Part shown: one piece after another, positions 47,462 to 60,416 of the stretch
Position numbering within the stretch: position 1 is the stretch's first letter
How the letters are laid out: every line of letters starts with the position of its first letter
Assembly (NCBI GenBank): GCA_020205615.1
Contig: CM035160.1
Location: 5,558,437 to 5,622,436 of the forward strand
Length of the DNA stretch: 64,000 bases
DNA from: Panax quinquefolius
Taxonomy: Eukaryota > Streptophyta > Magnoliopsida > Apiales > Araliaceae
Direction of reading: 5' to 3'
Notes under the pieces: generated by a model
Told to the model about the DNA's origin: nothing
Seen by the model: the letters and a program-made list of their open reading frames with translations, nothing else
Databases searched by the model: none
Made by a program: the position numbers and the translations under genes

Positions 47462-50095
47462 TGTAAGACCCCGAAATTTTTTAAATAAAAATGAATTTCC
47501 TTTATTTATTATTTTGAAATAGTAAGGGTTGATTTGATTAATGTGGATAGTTAAGGGTTAAATACGCAAATATTTCAAAATAAAGCAAGTGGTTATAAAA
47601 TATTCATTTTTATTAGGGGAATATTCGTTTGGTCGCATGGAATATTCAGTCTCGTCGAGAATATTCGTGACGACGGCAGCATGTGTGGGCCCCATAACTA
47701 AAGCGATTGGATGAAGAAAACGACAAATATAAGTTGGTTAAAAATAACTACAGAAGTAGTTATTCACAATTATCATCATTGGAATACCCGTGGTTAAAAT
47801 ACGATGTCTACGCGCCAGGTTAGACAAAGAAAGACACCAGTATTGCGCATGAATTGTTGAATTATTGATCCTTACGTAGAAGGCACACTACTCAATAATT
47901 TTCACGAAAGAGTTCTTGCTTCAATATTTTATTTTATTGATTCAATAATTGCTGCGTTGATATTTTATATTATCATTGCTCAATAATTGTCACCGCATTA
48001 TCTCCATTATCGGATCAATAATTCATATTATTTGAATAATATTATTAGATAAAGCATTATTGGCAATGTCTAGAAAGTTACATCGAGGAGAGGTTTGGTC
48101 ACCTAATTGCGCCGCCAAGAAGGAGAAATCCTTATCTAAAGCCCCCTTCCCTGGAGCGGCTACCGTTGTCATAATTGTGATTACGTAATATTATTTGTGA
48201 ATAATTAATTATTGATTCATATGATAAAGAAATATTTATTTTATGTGGATATAAATGATGGATTTATTTATGTGGTTATAAATGAAGAAATTAATGTTGA
48301 GGTGTTTTATCAATTATTTTATCGGATTGGAGGTATTAAAAATTAAATCGGGGTTTTGAGATATATTATGGGGGTTATAATTTTAATCCGACCGCTGGAT
48401 TGTGGTAATTTTTGGGTATGTTATACATACATAAGTTGAGTATATGTCCACAAATTTTGAACCGTTAAAATTCACGAATGATTTGTTATGAATTTTAAGA
48501 GGTGTCCTGATTCGGAAATTAGGTTTATAATTGATTTTGGTGGAAAATTCTAGAATTGAGTGGGCCCCACTTGTGGTTGGTGAAGAAATGTGCTGAATTT
48601 TATTTCAAATGTGGTGGTGGCAATAATAGTAGCGAAAAAGCCATCGGTGGCAGTCAAGTCTCGCTTCTACGGCTAACATTTTCTTATAAATAGATTAAGT
48701 TAGAATTGAAAATCACACCGTAAACAAAGTTTTCTCTTTTTCTCTCTCTATATTATTGAGCGTATTTTGTGAGTATTTAGATACTTTGAGAGTTGCTGTT
48801 CAGTACAAGTTTCATTCAGCATCACTTCCGACCTTTCCTTCCGAAGTATTGATTCTTTGAGGTAAGGGATATTATTTTTTTTTCGTAATGATATTATTTC
48901 TTCAATATCATTATGCTGAAATGTTGATCTGAAGTTTTTATCAAATTTGGAACTTTTTCATGTCGGGGTTACTATTCATGAGTTACTATTCACGAAGTTA
49001 CTATTTCATGTTACTATTCACGAGTCTTATTCATTAAGCGTGAAAATGTTTTTTATGGAATTTCTATCTTTTGGTGTCGAAGTTCTTATTCACGATACTG
49101 ACCTTATTCACGATACTCTGACTATTCACCTAAAAAATAAAATTTCTTCTTTTCGTCAAAATATCTATTACGGATACTAGCTTTGATTGTATCCATGTTT
49201 TGATCATTCTTGAATTTTACACCACTATGATTATTTTTTTGAGGTATTGTTGGATATGGATAAAACAAAGTACGAATCATTAATCCTTAATCCTTGTCAT
49301 TTTGTTTCACCGGATTCGTTTCTTTAAAAATATTTTTCATCATCCTCGGTCTTAAATGATGATATTATTGAATATCTTTGGCAGTAGCTGCAGATGAATG
49401 ATTTCAAAGAATATCTTTGGGCTGCGGTCTGAAGATGGCGGTGTTTAAATGAATATGACCGATCGATGAATATCTTTGGCCTTTAGTGCAAAGATGAACA
49501 GTGTTGAGATGAACATAATGGATTGATGAATATCTTTGGCTGTGGTGCAAAGATGAATATTTGATTTGAGATGAATATTGATTGATGTTACAGGATAAAA
49601 TATTGATGATGGATCGTTAAATTCATAGATTATAGTAGATTTCATTCTCTACGTAACTCTTCTATGAATTATTATTTCCATTAAATATTGATCCGAAACT
49701 TGTTATACATCATTTCTATTAAATTTTTCCTCGTTGAAGACTAACGATAATTTGTTGTATATTATCTTAGTCATAATATTCTTTATTGAGCTAGTTGAAA
49801 TTTCACCCTTTTCCTTTTTGTTCCATTCTTCTCGGGAGGCGAGAATATAAATGAAAGATTTACGTCGGGTATGGAATGAAGGTTTTAGAAAGGATTGTTT
49901 AGTAGTCCTCACCATTTTGTAAAATAATGTATCAATAAATGTGATGAGGATTTATTTGAAAGATAAATATTGTCTGAAGATAATATTTGTATTTAAACTC
50001 ACAGCTTTTCTTGTTGTAATAATAAAGTTGTAGTTGTTTACATCTACGTATTGACAACTCAAAATGGGTGATGTATACCTATTTTCAGGGGGTCA
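47462..50095 (+). mobile_element. Solo family-1 LTR
   Basis: It starts TGTAAGACCCCGAAA and ends near GGGGGTCA with the usual blocks in between: the palindromic 25-bp AT segment equivalent is lost, the TATAAATAG region is at 48,687, TTCAYGAGTTA repeats are at about 48,960-49,130, and four hairpin units lie at about 49,370-49,560. No internal region is attached on either side, so it is a solo LTR left by recombination. The middle part (about 48,250-48,660) differs from the other family-1 LTRs, which suggests an older or recombinant copy. No perfect 5-bp target duplication is seen (flanks ATTTA and TGATT). Confidence 0.8.
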
Positions 50096-51700
50096 TGATT
50101 CCTCTACGATCGAATCAGAAGTAGGTGAATTAAAAAACATTCAGATACCACCGAGTCGAAATAGAATTTCACTCATATACATACTTATTGTTATATATAA
50201 ACACAACAATAAATTTATTAAATTATTTTAAAAATATGAGTATTGTTATTCATCTATTTTATCTTTTTCTTAATGAATTTCATTGGATGCATCACTAATC
50301 ACATCAAACTCGAGTTTTTAATTATAATAGATTGAAGATGATTCATGATTGTTTCTCTACTAAAATTTGGGTATAACTACACCTTAATTGAGAAATTACA
50401 TACTAGTAATTAATTAATTTCAAGAATCGACGTAATGTGGAAAAGTTGTTGACAAAGACTAAGGATTATTACAGGAGAAGATAGTGAATTATTACTAGTA
50501 ATTAATTTCAACTTCAATTAGTATATAAACAAGTGTTGCTCGTGTACGTATGAAACGAAACATATGGCCCAAAATCGAAGATTGTAGAAGCCTAAAGTTG
50601 GTACTCATCATGCACAAATACCGACATAAATGAAAGGTGTTTATTTCCTTAAGTGTCACAAGACAATTCTTTCAATTTGTTGATGATCAATTTATTACTT
50701 TTTGACCCATTCCAATTGGCACTCCAAACCATGGTGTTCATTATTTCTTTACCAATAACTATTGCATACGTCCAATCCAAAAAAAAAAATTCGGTAAAAT
50801 TCAAGATCGGACTACTAATAAATTTACGAGCCTAATTCACTTTACACTTGACTTCTAGGGGTGCTTCACACTTGCAACCCCCGTCAGCTCACCGACGAAC
50901 TGGGCAGCTGCTCGCTCACCGAAAAGCGAGACTACCGACTACCGTATCGTAGTGGCCATTCGTCGAACATGCAAAAGTATAAGCCAATCCCAACAATTCT
51001 AATATTAGGTAATTAATATTGGTTTGAAATTTTATTACTACCCATACACTAATTAATTACTTTTCCTCATCTCTCCCTCTCACTCAATTACTCAATTTTT
51101 TTAACGACAAAATAAAAAATAATTATTTTTTTCTCCTAAATATTAAAGAGGATAACTATACATTCCCTCACGAAATGACATGGGGGATTTTATTTTTTTA
51201 AAAAATAATTATTTATAAAACAAGCACCTTGACCATAATTCTAGGTATATTCTTTCATTCAATGAGTTGTTGAATAGATTAGATGCTTTGGGCCTCTGAA
51301 AATGTTCCCCCTTACTAAGAAACAAACTTATTCAAGAGCCTAGTATATATATGGACAAAGTCCAAACAAAGGATCGGTGAAATGGTTCTGGAATAAATAG
51401 GGAATAAATAAGTCCAGCAATATGTCAACATGCTTGAGCTTGACTTATTTTTAACTTGATCAACTCGTTAATTAATTAAACAAATTGCTTTTGACAAGAA
51501 TTAAGATTCCAATAGATGAACAAGTTCGTAAATTAAAATTCCGGGTTTATTAGAATTTGTACTCAGATAATTTACTCACCCTGCTTTAGAAATATTAAAA
51601 TTACTCGTCTTTTTAATATTAAAATATTAAAGATTGACCGAATTCAACTGAATAATTCAATTTTTACAACAACAACAATTCAATTTACGATTTCTCTATT
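50096..51700. other. Intergenic region, no gene seen
   Basis: AT-rich sequence without a recognisable coding region, MITE ends or LTR ends. A short GC-richer stretch at about 50,870-50,960 stands out, but I cannot assign it. Confidence 0.5.
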
Positions 51701-51759
51701 CTCCTTGTCACTCTAAGATTTCTATATTACATTGGAATTCGCAACCAGTGAATTGAGAT

Positions 51760-51977
51760 AACTCGTTTAAAATAGAGAGAAAGCGGACTCCACCGTGAAA
51801 CCGCCGCCGTGGATGTGAACCAGGAGGGGGAGTTTTTGGTTCGACGCGACGGATTGGGATAGGAATAGACGAGCGCCAACTTTGGTGTCCGTCGAAATGA
51901 AAATGTTTTCCGTCTTTGTGGACGCGGAAAAATGGGCTCATATCATGGAGTATGTGATCATTCGGAGTTGAATCCGT
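51760..51977 (-). pseudogene. Carboxylesterase (CXE, alpha/beta hydrolase) relic
   Basis: The minus strand from 51,977 reads TDSTPNDHILHDMSPFFRVH and KDGK. This resembles the N terminus of plant carboxylesterases of the CXE/GID1-like family, with ACG where the start ATG is expected. After a frame change near 51,880 it continues GARLFLSQSVASNQKLPLL and then VHIHGGGF at about 51,797-51,817, the oxyanion-hole HGGG motif. About 20 residues between the two parts are missing, and the catalytic Ser-Asp-His part is absent. It is a short truncated fragment that cannot encode an enzyme. Confidence 0.7.
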
Positions 51978-53282
51978 TTTGGAAGAGAGAATAAATTTTA
52001 GAAAATTGTTAAATTCAAGGTAGAAATTTTTATTTCTACAACAAAAGAGATTTATAGTGACGGTTTTCACCGTCGTTATATATCTACAGTAATATTTTTT
52101 GTTGCGAAAATAACAAAAAATATTATGAATTTAATAATTACCTAATTTTTATGATCTTGGTGGGTTAGTATGATGATAATGAATTTGTGATTCTAAATGT
52201 TATATGCTCTATGCTCTATGCTCTATGCTCTGTCCGGACTCCGCAATTTAATAATGTGGATGTCAATAAATTTACGCTTGGCATTTCAATTATGCGGACG
52301 GGAGGAATATTTTGAATATATATCCCGTTTGCAGGATTAAATTACGAAATATTAAAAATTAAACTACAAACGAAACTATGTTTAACAGATCAATTAACGC
52401 ATGAATGGATATAATGTCTTATAAGCATAACTAGCCAACTAATCATCAACCACGTCTCTCTTTCTATGATAGGGACATGGTATCATTTTAATCATTAAAT
52501 ATATCTCTAGGAGATCCAGGAAACCGGGAAAGAAAAGAAATTAAGAAGATTGTTATAAATATAACTATACAAGTAAAGAGAAAAAAAAAACAGAAACTAG
52601 GAACATGCATTCATCTAATTGCACCGTAATTCTATAAGTTTAATTTAAGATACGTTTAAATAATTTGAATAGTCGGTGGGACTGTGGGAGTGGTAGTCAT
52701 CACCTGTCAAAGGCATAGCTTTTAAAAAAATACAATATAATTTCATAATTATACTATTAAAAACTAATCAAATTTTACTTGAGAAGGAAAAAACAAGCTC
52801 ACAATTCACAAATAAATAAAATCAAACGTGGTCACATTACCTCAATAAAAATATATAATTGACATACTAACCTCTTCCTTTTCATTTATGTATATTAGGA
52901 TTTTTTTTAAATAAGAAATTCTGTGTTAAAATTTAGTAATAAATAGATCATTAAAAAAGTATGTCTAACTTGTCTTGAACAAACTTTAATGTGTACAAAA
53001 AGTTCCAATATTTAATTAGAATTCTTCAAACCCCCGAGTCCTTGAATTTGATCATGCACAATCAATTGCTATGCCAGATCCTACAAATAATATGGATCGA
53101 AACCTGTTTCTCATTGTTCATTATAATTTCTCCAACACCCAAAAAGTTGCAGAAAACTACAATCCCAAATAAATTGCAAACAAAACAGTTTGTGGCACTA
53201 CTATGCTCCGCAAATAACCAGGCATGAGACTATTGGAGGCTCAGTGTAGAGGTTTTACTCGTTTACAATTGGACAGAAGCTG
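51978..53282. other. Intergenic region downstream of the RRF gene
   Basis: No gene was recognised. A short ATGCTCT tandem run lies at 52,205-52,232. The RRF 3' untranslated region should lie in the last few hundred bases, below 53,283. Confidence 0.5.
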
Positions 53283-56200
53283 TTAAACTGTCAGCAACTC
53301 CTGGAAAATAAAGAACAAGGCACTCGTGATTAGAAGAAGTTAAAACACACTTGAGCCCCCCTTCTCTGCAGTAGTTAGTAGGACTGAGCAAAAAATGGTA
53401 TAACCGAATAATCGAACCAAACCAAATAATTTAACCGAAATTTCTCAATAATACACTTGAGCCCCCCCTTCTGCAGTAGTTAGTAGGACTGAGCAAAAAA
53501 TGGTATAACCGAATAATCGAACCAAACCGAAATAATTTAACCGAAATTTCTCAATAATTCGGGTATTTTTTACAATTCGGTTATATCCGAATTTTTTTTC
53601 GGTTTACGGTTATTGGTTCGGATTCCATTTTTGTGTTATTCGGTCTACCCGAATACCGAAGAAGCCTTATGTTAATGCCCTTACAGGCTTACAGCCTTAC
53701 TCTCTTCGTCTGTCTTTATTTCTTATCTGATATCTCTGTCTCTCAACTCTCAAGTCTCAACCCAGATCTGATCTAAAACTCCCATGTCATCACTCTCACA
53801 AGTCAGATCTCGATTTCTCATCTCTACTGACTCGATCTCCATCTCCATTTCTCCCTCCTCTTCGTTTATTCCCTATCTCACAAAGTCCGACTAAAATATT
53901 TTCCCGATCTCAAACTTTTCGGCAAACTAAACGGAAACAACGGCCATATCCTTTTCTCTCACCTCTCTCTCCAAAACCCCTGAAACCCTATCCACCTAAA
54001 ACTTCGATCTTCAACCTCCTCAACACTACCCATGCCAAAAGAAAACATCTCCTTCTTCAATCAAATGGGTGCAAACACTATATCTCGGCTTCTATTACCT
54101 GTGGATGGTGCACATGCTGCTGCTTGTGAAGAAATGGCGACAGCTATGTCCAGTGCAGAGGGTGCTGCGTACAAAGGACTTCAGCAGTGCATTGAGACGG
54201 TCATTGCAGAGGTCTGTGATATTAGGCTTTGCATCTAATATTTGGTTCTGTGTACTAGAGAGGCACACCTATACGGCATGTTGGATAATTCCAATTTCCA
54301 ATTACAGTAGCTTATTTTCTACATTTGAATTGTTCTGGTTGTAATGATTAACTATTTAACCATGCGATTTAAGACCCACGATTTTAAATTGATGTTATTT
54401 CAAGTTGGGTAAAGATGCTTGGTTGACAGTGAATTGGGTGTTTATTGCTATTGTTGGGCTTGCATGTGGGCTGGGTTTGTCTGGGTTTTATTTGGCTAGT
54501 GGGCTTCTTCTCTCAAATTCTGGGTTTTATTTGGCTGGTGGGCTTCTCTCAAATTCGGTTATTACCCGAATATCCGAATGTACAATTCGGTAATTCGGTA
54601 TTCGGTAATTCAGTTAGTTCCAAATTTCGGTTAATGTTTCGGATAGTAAAATTATGAATAATTCGGTATTCGATTATAACCGAATAGCTTGTTCGATTCG
54701 GTTATAACCGAATGATCACTCCTAGTAGTTAGTTAGTTAGTTACTCTTGATAATGTTTCAGATGTTCCTGGTAGATGAATGTTATGTTTCTTCCTCTTTA
54801 GTTTTTTTATAAGAATTCAATGCAAGTCTTGCTAGAAAATTAACTTGTCAATTTTTCCAATGCAAATTTTTGGACAACTATCAATGTTGAATTCAAAAAT
54901 TACATACAAGTTACTTTTCCAGTCACAAAAACTGTCACTTCTCTTTCCTAGAGCATTCATTTTTTCACTTTTATTTATTCTTCATCAAGCGTAAGCTGGA
55001 TATGGTTAAACATCCTAACCTAAATTAAATCTATCATGTCCAACCCCATCTCTTCAGAATAGACTAGTTACAAAACTCCTATGAATTGTATTAGGCTAGA
55101 CAATATGTCTGTCAATGCCCCCATTAAGCTGATTAGCTGAACCTGCCATCACCTCCTGAATTCCACTTGTTTAATCTATAATTTCTTACATTACCGGTGT
55201 ATCCAACCACCATGGTATAGGATTTTGAGGAAATAAATGAAAGAAGTATATTTCAATTTCAATTTACCAATTTTCCAAACATCACAAGTTTTCTTGATGT
55301 GAAAAACAATACCTTCTCTTTCTGTTTGTAGATGGAATCAACTTTCTTCATATATTCATCTGTCACTTTCTGCATACAAACAAAAATGACATCAAAATTC
55401 AATGACCAAGAGGTACTGTATGTAGAAAAACAGTATAAACCATGGTGCTGATGCAGGAAACCTAAAAACTTTCAAATCCAATTGGACATTAAGGCAATGC
55501 CACGGAAATAATCAGCAAGTTAGATACCTGTAAATCACTCGCCAAGTCCTTCACATTATCTTCTGAGAGCTTTTTCTCCTACAAAATATATTTATGATCA
55601 TGAGAGAGGATACTAGAGGGAAAAAGGTGGGAGGTGGCCGAGGAGTATAAGAGTAAAAACCTTTTCAAGTTTATCATAAGATTTAATGGCATCTCTTCTT
55701 ATATTCCTCAATGCTACCTACACAAGTCGGATCACAGAACTCAAGAATGATCTTTATAAAGGAGTGAGACAACTAGGTCATGTATTCAGAAAAGTGGATT
55801 GATGTAAATATGATAACAAACTCGACCAGTAAACTGGATTGATCAGTCATTGGACAATTATGATTAATGAAAGAACATCACATATAATATAAGATGCACA
55901 ATCTGGTTATTAATATTTCTATGTGCAAGGTAAGAACTCATGCTATTTAACTATCATAAATAGTGCTTGGCCAAGACCTAACAATTAGCACTTCGCCATT
56001 TATGTTCCACAAACAGATTATAACCTTGTTAACTTTTCACCCCAGGCAAAAGGTCCATATGCCTGTTTCCTTTTCTTTTTGCAAGTATATAAAACAATGT
56101 TCTAAAAGGCGCTAGGCGTGAGGCGGGCGGCCGAGGGGAGCCTAGGCGAGATTTTTTATTTTAAGCTAATTTTAATATTTTATCTTACATTTATCCAAAC

Positions 56201-59200
56201 AAAACAATAATATAAAGCAAAACAATTTATAATAAAGATAATAAAGACATTTGCTTAAAGTTCAAACACATATCCATATTGCTAATGTCAAAGTTCAAAC
56301 ACAAACATGCAATTGTTCAAAATTCAAACATATTTTTAACGTATTAGTTTTATTCATAAACAAGATTGCTATTAAATAATAAAATTTAAAATTTCAATAA
56401 TTTAATTCAATATTAAAACTTAAAAACTAAACATAAATTTAAGAATTATATTGAATTAAACTAAATATTACAAATGTATCATCATTTATATAATTTGAAG
56501 TTGGTACAAGTTCAAAAATTACAACTATAATAAAATTATTCATTTTGACTTGATATTGTTCACTTCTTGTTGTGATTTGATATGCTACAACATGTATTAT
56601 GAATATGGTAAATCATTTGAAAATAAATATATTAATATCTCGATTTGAGTAGTTATTAAAATAAAAAAAACTTATCCGCCTAGACCCCACCTAGGCCTCG
56701 CCTAATTTCCTTAAGGAATTTGTTTGCCGTCTTGGGCCTAGGTGAGGCACCAGGGGGGCCTAGCGCCTAGGCGGAAATTTTTAGAACACTGACTTGTTCC
56801 TTAAGCCTCTTAACATTTGTTAAAGAAAAAAAAATTAAAAAAACACACATTATTGCAATCCAAATTCTGAATCAAAACATATTTTATTGCTAATATCTTC
56901 AAGAGCTAGATCCCAACCCCCCCCAAAAAAAAAAAAAAAAAAAAATTAAATTAAATAAAAATAAAAAAATAATTACACGCTAAGAAGAGAATCTCAAGAA
57001 CTGAGAACGGGTATCTGTCATAGAGAAGACGTGCATTTAATGTGTTAACAACTCAAGCAAAATGCTTCCAACCAAACATCCAAAAGCGTGAGAATTTAAT
57101 GGTTACTTCATATAGGTGCTTTAAAAACCATCTCAAAAGATACAACACAAGAAGATTAACAATTCTGATAGCACTTGGTCTATTTTTTCTGTTTTTGATT
57201 GGGGGGAGGGACGGTTATTCGAAACCTAGACTTTAAATTGGGACATTGAAGTAGCAAGGCTTACAATAACCTGGAATCAGGTTAAATCTCAAAGTCCACT
57301 GAATAAAATAATACCTTGCCTTCCTCAGCCTGTTTAGCCACAATTTTCGATAACTCCTGCAACAAACAAAGAAGAAAAGCACAATCAAAGTCCATTGTTT
57401 TATAGCATGGCATAGGGAATACATCCAACAGATTAAAAATTTCTAGGTGGCAGAGTTAAATTTTGGAAACACCACCCCAATTCAGTACGAAACAACTTAG
57501 AAGTGCCGGCCTGGCGATAATAGAACATCTTATGAATACCCAATAAACTCTCATTCTGACCCGCTGAACTCAGAATGAGGTTGTTTGCATCCCCCCGATG
57601 TAAGGTGCAAATTAGAATATCTTTTATATGGCTATATGCCCATATATAAATATCCAACCCCAAATCATATACATAAAATCACACATACATACATAAGCTT
57701 GTCTAAGACACACACAAGCTTGTCTGTGTCCTGCCCCAAAACTACCAAAACTACATAGTTTTGTCTAAAAATTTTAGAACACCTTTGAAACCTCAATTCT
57801 CCCTACCACGACCACCCGAACCTCCATTAAAATAGACAATTGGCTCATGTTTTCTCTTAACTCTTCCATGTAAAATTCACTTCAAATCAATATCAATCTA
57901 ATGTTATCACCATCGGACTATATATAGTGTAGACAAATTAATTCCATCAGATTAGATATATATACATAGATTCATCTTTCCAACAATACAAAACTAAAAA
58001 AAAGAAAAGAAAAAGAATTGATCTTGAAACACAATCAGAACTACTCATGGACAGATGATCCAAATTCAATTCACAATTTAAGTTCTATGACCAAATAGTC
58101 CAGATTCAATTCCTGTGTTTATAAAGCAGAGCTTTCAATTATAATTATTATCAGTGTTCTAAAAATTCCCGCTTAGGCACTAGGCCTCCATTGGCGCCCT
58201 GCCTAGGCGCTAGGTCCCCTTGGCTCCTCGCCTAGGCACTAGGCCCCCCTGGAGTCTCACCTAAGCCTAAGGCGGCAAAAAAATCCCTCCAGAAAATTAA
58301 GCGGGGTCTAGACAGAGGGTTTTTTTTGGCAAAAAAACACATTTACTCCCCTGTGGTCGTCGACTTGTAAGCAATTGGTCACTGAACTTTAAAAATATGC
58401 AATTGAACCACTGTGCTTTCTAAAAATAAAAATTCATGCCATTCCGTCCAATTTCTTGGACGGACGTCTATTTATTATACACGTGGCAGTTCAAAAGTAA
58501 AATAAAAATAAAAGAAATGACATGTAAATGCTGAGTCGGTCAACCCTCACTTTCTCTCTCCACACCTACAATTTCTCTCTCAAAACCTAAACCCTCTCTC
58601 TTCTCAAAATCAAAGAGCTTTCTGGATTATTCTTGAAATTCTTTACTTCTCGGCGGAGACTAGAGATCAAGGGCTGGGATTGGAGGTCAATTTGTTGCCA
58701 AATCTGCTCGGCATCAAATCCAAACCCTCTAACTCAAATTCCCTTCCGACCCAGAAATTCTGCTTCTCAAATTCAACATTGATTCATACATTCGCTACGC
58801 CGTCGATCACAATCTCAACTGCCTCCACCTCACCTTCTCCTCCAAATGCATTCGCCAGTTCAACAACCCCCAAAACGACATGGTTTACGACTTCCCTTTC
58901 ACATCTTTGAGAAACAGTTTTGTCAACTCTCTGCTCCTCAGCCGCTGCAATCTCACTTTACCCGCGACGGTGATGATCACGCAATTCGAGGCAATGAAGT
59001 CGTTGTTTCTTGAGCAGGTCTATTTGACCGATGAGATGATCTCGAATTTGATAATCGGATGTGCTAATCTTCAGTATTTGGTGATAATTCACTGTTATGG
59101 AATGAAGGATATTAGGATATCTTCCTTAAACCTTAAGAATTCTGTGATGAAGGTTCTTTGGAGATTTTTGCCCCCAATCTTTCAGAAATTAGATTTTATT

Positions 59201-60382
59201 TCTTTGAGGTGGGGAGGTAGGGAAGTTACGTCAGCTCTGGTTGAAGCTGACATTTGTTTCGTTCATAAATAAAATGAATTAAAATATTTATTTTAATTTT
59301 ATTATTATTTTAATCATTTTTTGCCACATAATTAATGATTTTTTTTTATTTTTTTTGTGTTGCTACATCAGAAAATAATGATTTTTTGGTATTTTTTCTC
59401 AATGCCACGTGTGTAATAAATAGACGACCGTCCAAGAAATTAGACTGAATGGCTTGAATTTTCATTTTTAGAAAACACAGTGGTCCAATTGCATATTTTT
59501 AAAGTTCAGTGGCCAATTGTTTACAAGTCGACGACCACAAGGGGGGTAAAGGTGTTTTTTGTCTTTTTTTTTTTTAATAACTACTCAAACCAGATCTTGA
59601 TATATTTATTTTTCTAATGATTTACCATATTCATAATACATGTTGTAATATATCAAATCACAACAAAAAGTGAACAATATCAAATCAAAATAGATAATTT
59701 TATTATAGTTGTAATTTTTTAACTTGTACCAACTTCAAATTATATATATGATAATACATTTGCAATATTTAGTTTAATTTAATATAATTCTTAAATTTTT
59801 GTTTAGTTTCTTAAGTTTTAATATTGAATTAAATTTTTGAAATTTTAAATTTTATTATTTAATAGCAATCTTGTTTATGAATAAAACTAATACGTTAAAA
59901 ATATGTATGAACTTTGAACAATTGCATGTTTGTGTTTGAACTTTGACGTTGTAGCAATATGGATGTGTTTAAACTTTAAGCAAATGCTTTTATTATCTTT
60001 ATTATAGATTGTTTTGCTTTATATTATTGTTTTGTTTGGATAAATATAAGATAAAATATTAAAATTGACTTACAATAAAAAAATCCCACTTAGGCCCTGC
60101 CCGCCCGCCTAGCGCTTTTAGAACATTGATTATTATTTAAGTTGGTTCAATATTAATCCCCTTCTCTCTCTCTCACATATGGATATAATTGGGATCAGAT
60201 GGTGATTGATATAGAGAAGGAGATTGTTTTTTTATGCAAAGCATAAGAAGACGTAAAAAAGCTAAGAAATCGTGAGGAAGGATGGTTAGTTTGACAATGT
60301 TTTAAAATTTTAGATAAAACTACATAATTTTGGGACAGGACACACAAATTTGTGTGTCTAAGACACATATTCCTTTTTCCCT

Positions 60383-60416
<34 letters not shown>

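Larger units (their letters stand above)
53484..54724 (+). mobile_element. hAT-type non-autonomous element carrying gene fragments (RRF intron 10)
   Basis: The left end TAGGACTGAGCA and the right end (inverted) TAGGAGTGATCA are followed by related ATAACCGAA-rich subterminal sequence. They are flanked by the identical 8-bp GTAGTTAG at 53,476-53,483 and 54,725-54,732. An 8-bp duplication and short ends of this type indicate the hAT superfamily. The 1.24-kb interior has no transposase but holds a SEC10 exon (54,069-54,210) and a separate pyrimidine-rich, 5'-leader-like segment (about 53,690-54,060). It thus behaves like a gene-capturing hAT. It lies in intron 10 of RRF, antisense to that gene. 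Confidence 0.82.
58152..60128. mobile_element. hAT-like MITE copy 2, split by a MULE (RRF intron 6)
   Basis: Ends CAGTGTTCTAAAAATTCCCG and, inverted, CAATGTTCTAAAAGCGCTAG are flanked by an 8-bp ATTATTAT duplication (58,144-58,151 and 60,129-60,136), typical of hAT. Its right part is the reverse complement of copy 1 at 56,095-56,791. It was about 740 bp long before a 1.24-kb Mutator-like element inserted into its poly-T stretch. Confidence 0.8.
57700..60365. mobile_element. Foldback element hosting the nested transposons (RRF intron 6)
   Basis: TGTCTAAGACACACACAAGC with GTGTCCTGCCCCAAAA at the left (57,700-57,783) is inverted at the right (60,297-60,365: TTTTGGGACAGGACAC then TGTGTGTCTAAGACA). 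This gives inverted repeats of about 80 bp. Between them lie about 500 bp of own sequence plus the hAT MITE inserted at 58,144. The superfamily is unknown because the target duplication is obscured by AT-rich flanks. Confidence 0.5.

Noticed and set aside
54032..54238. A functional short SEC10-like gene
   Set aside because: It is a single exon fragment inside a transposon, with a truncated domain and an intron read-through end.
58880..59272. Intact F-box gene
   Set aside because: It has no F-box motif, is bounded by Mutator inverted repeats, and its end runs into transposon sequence.
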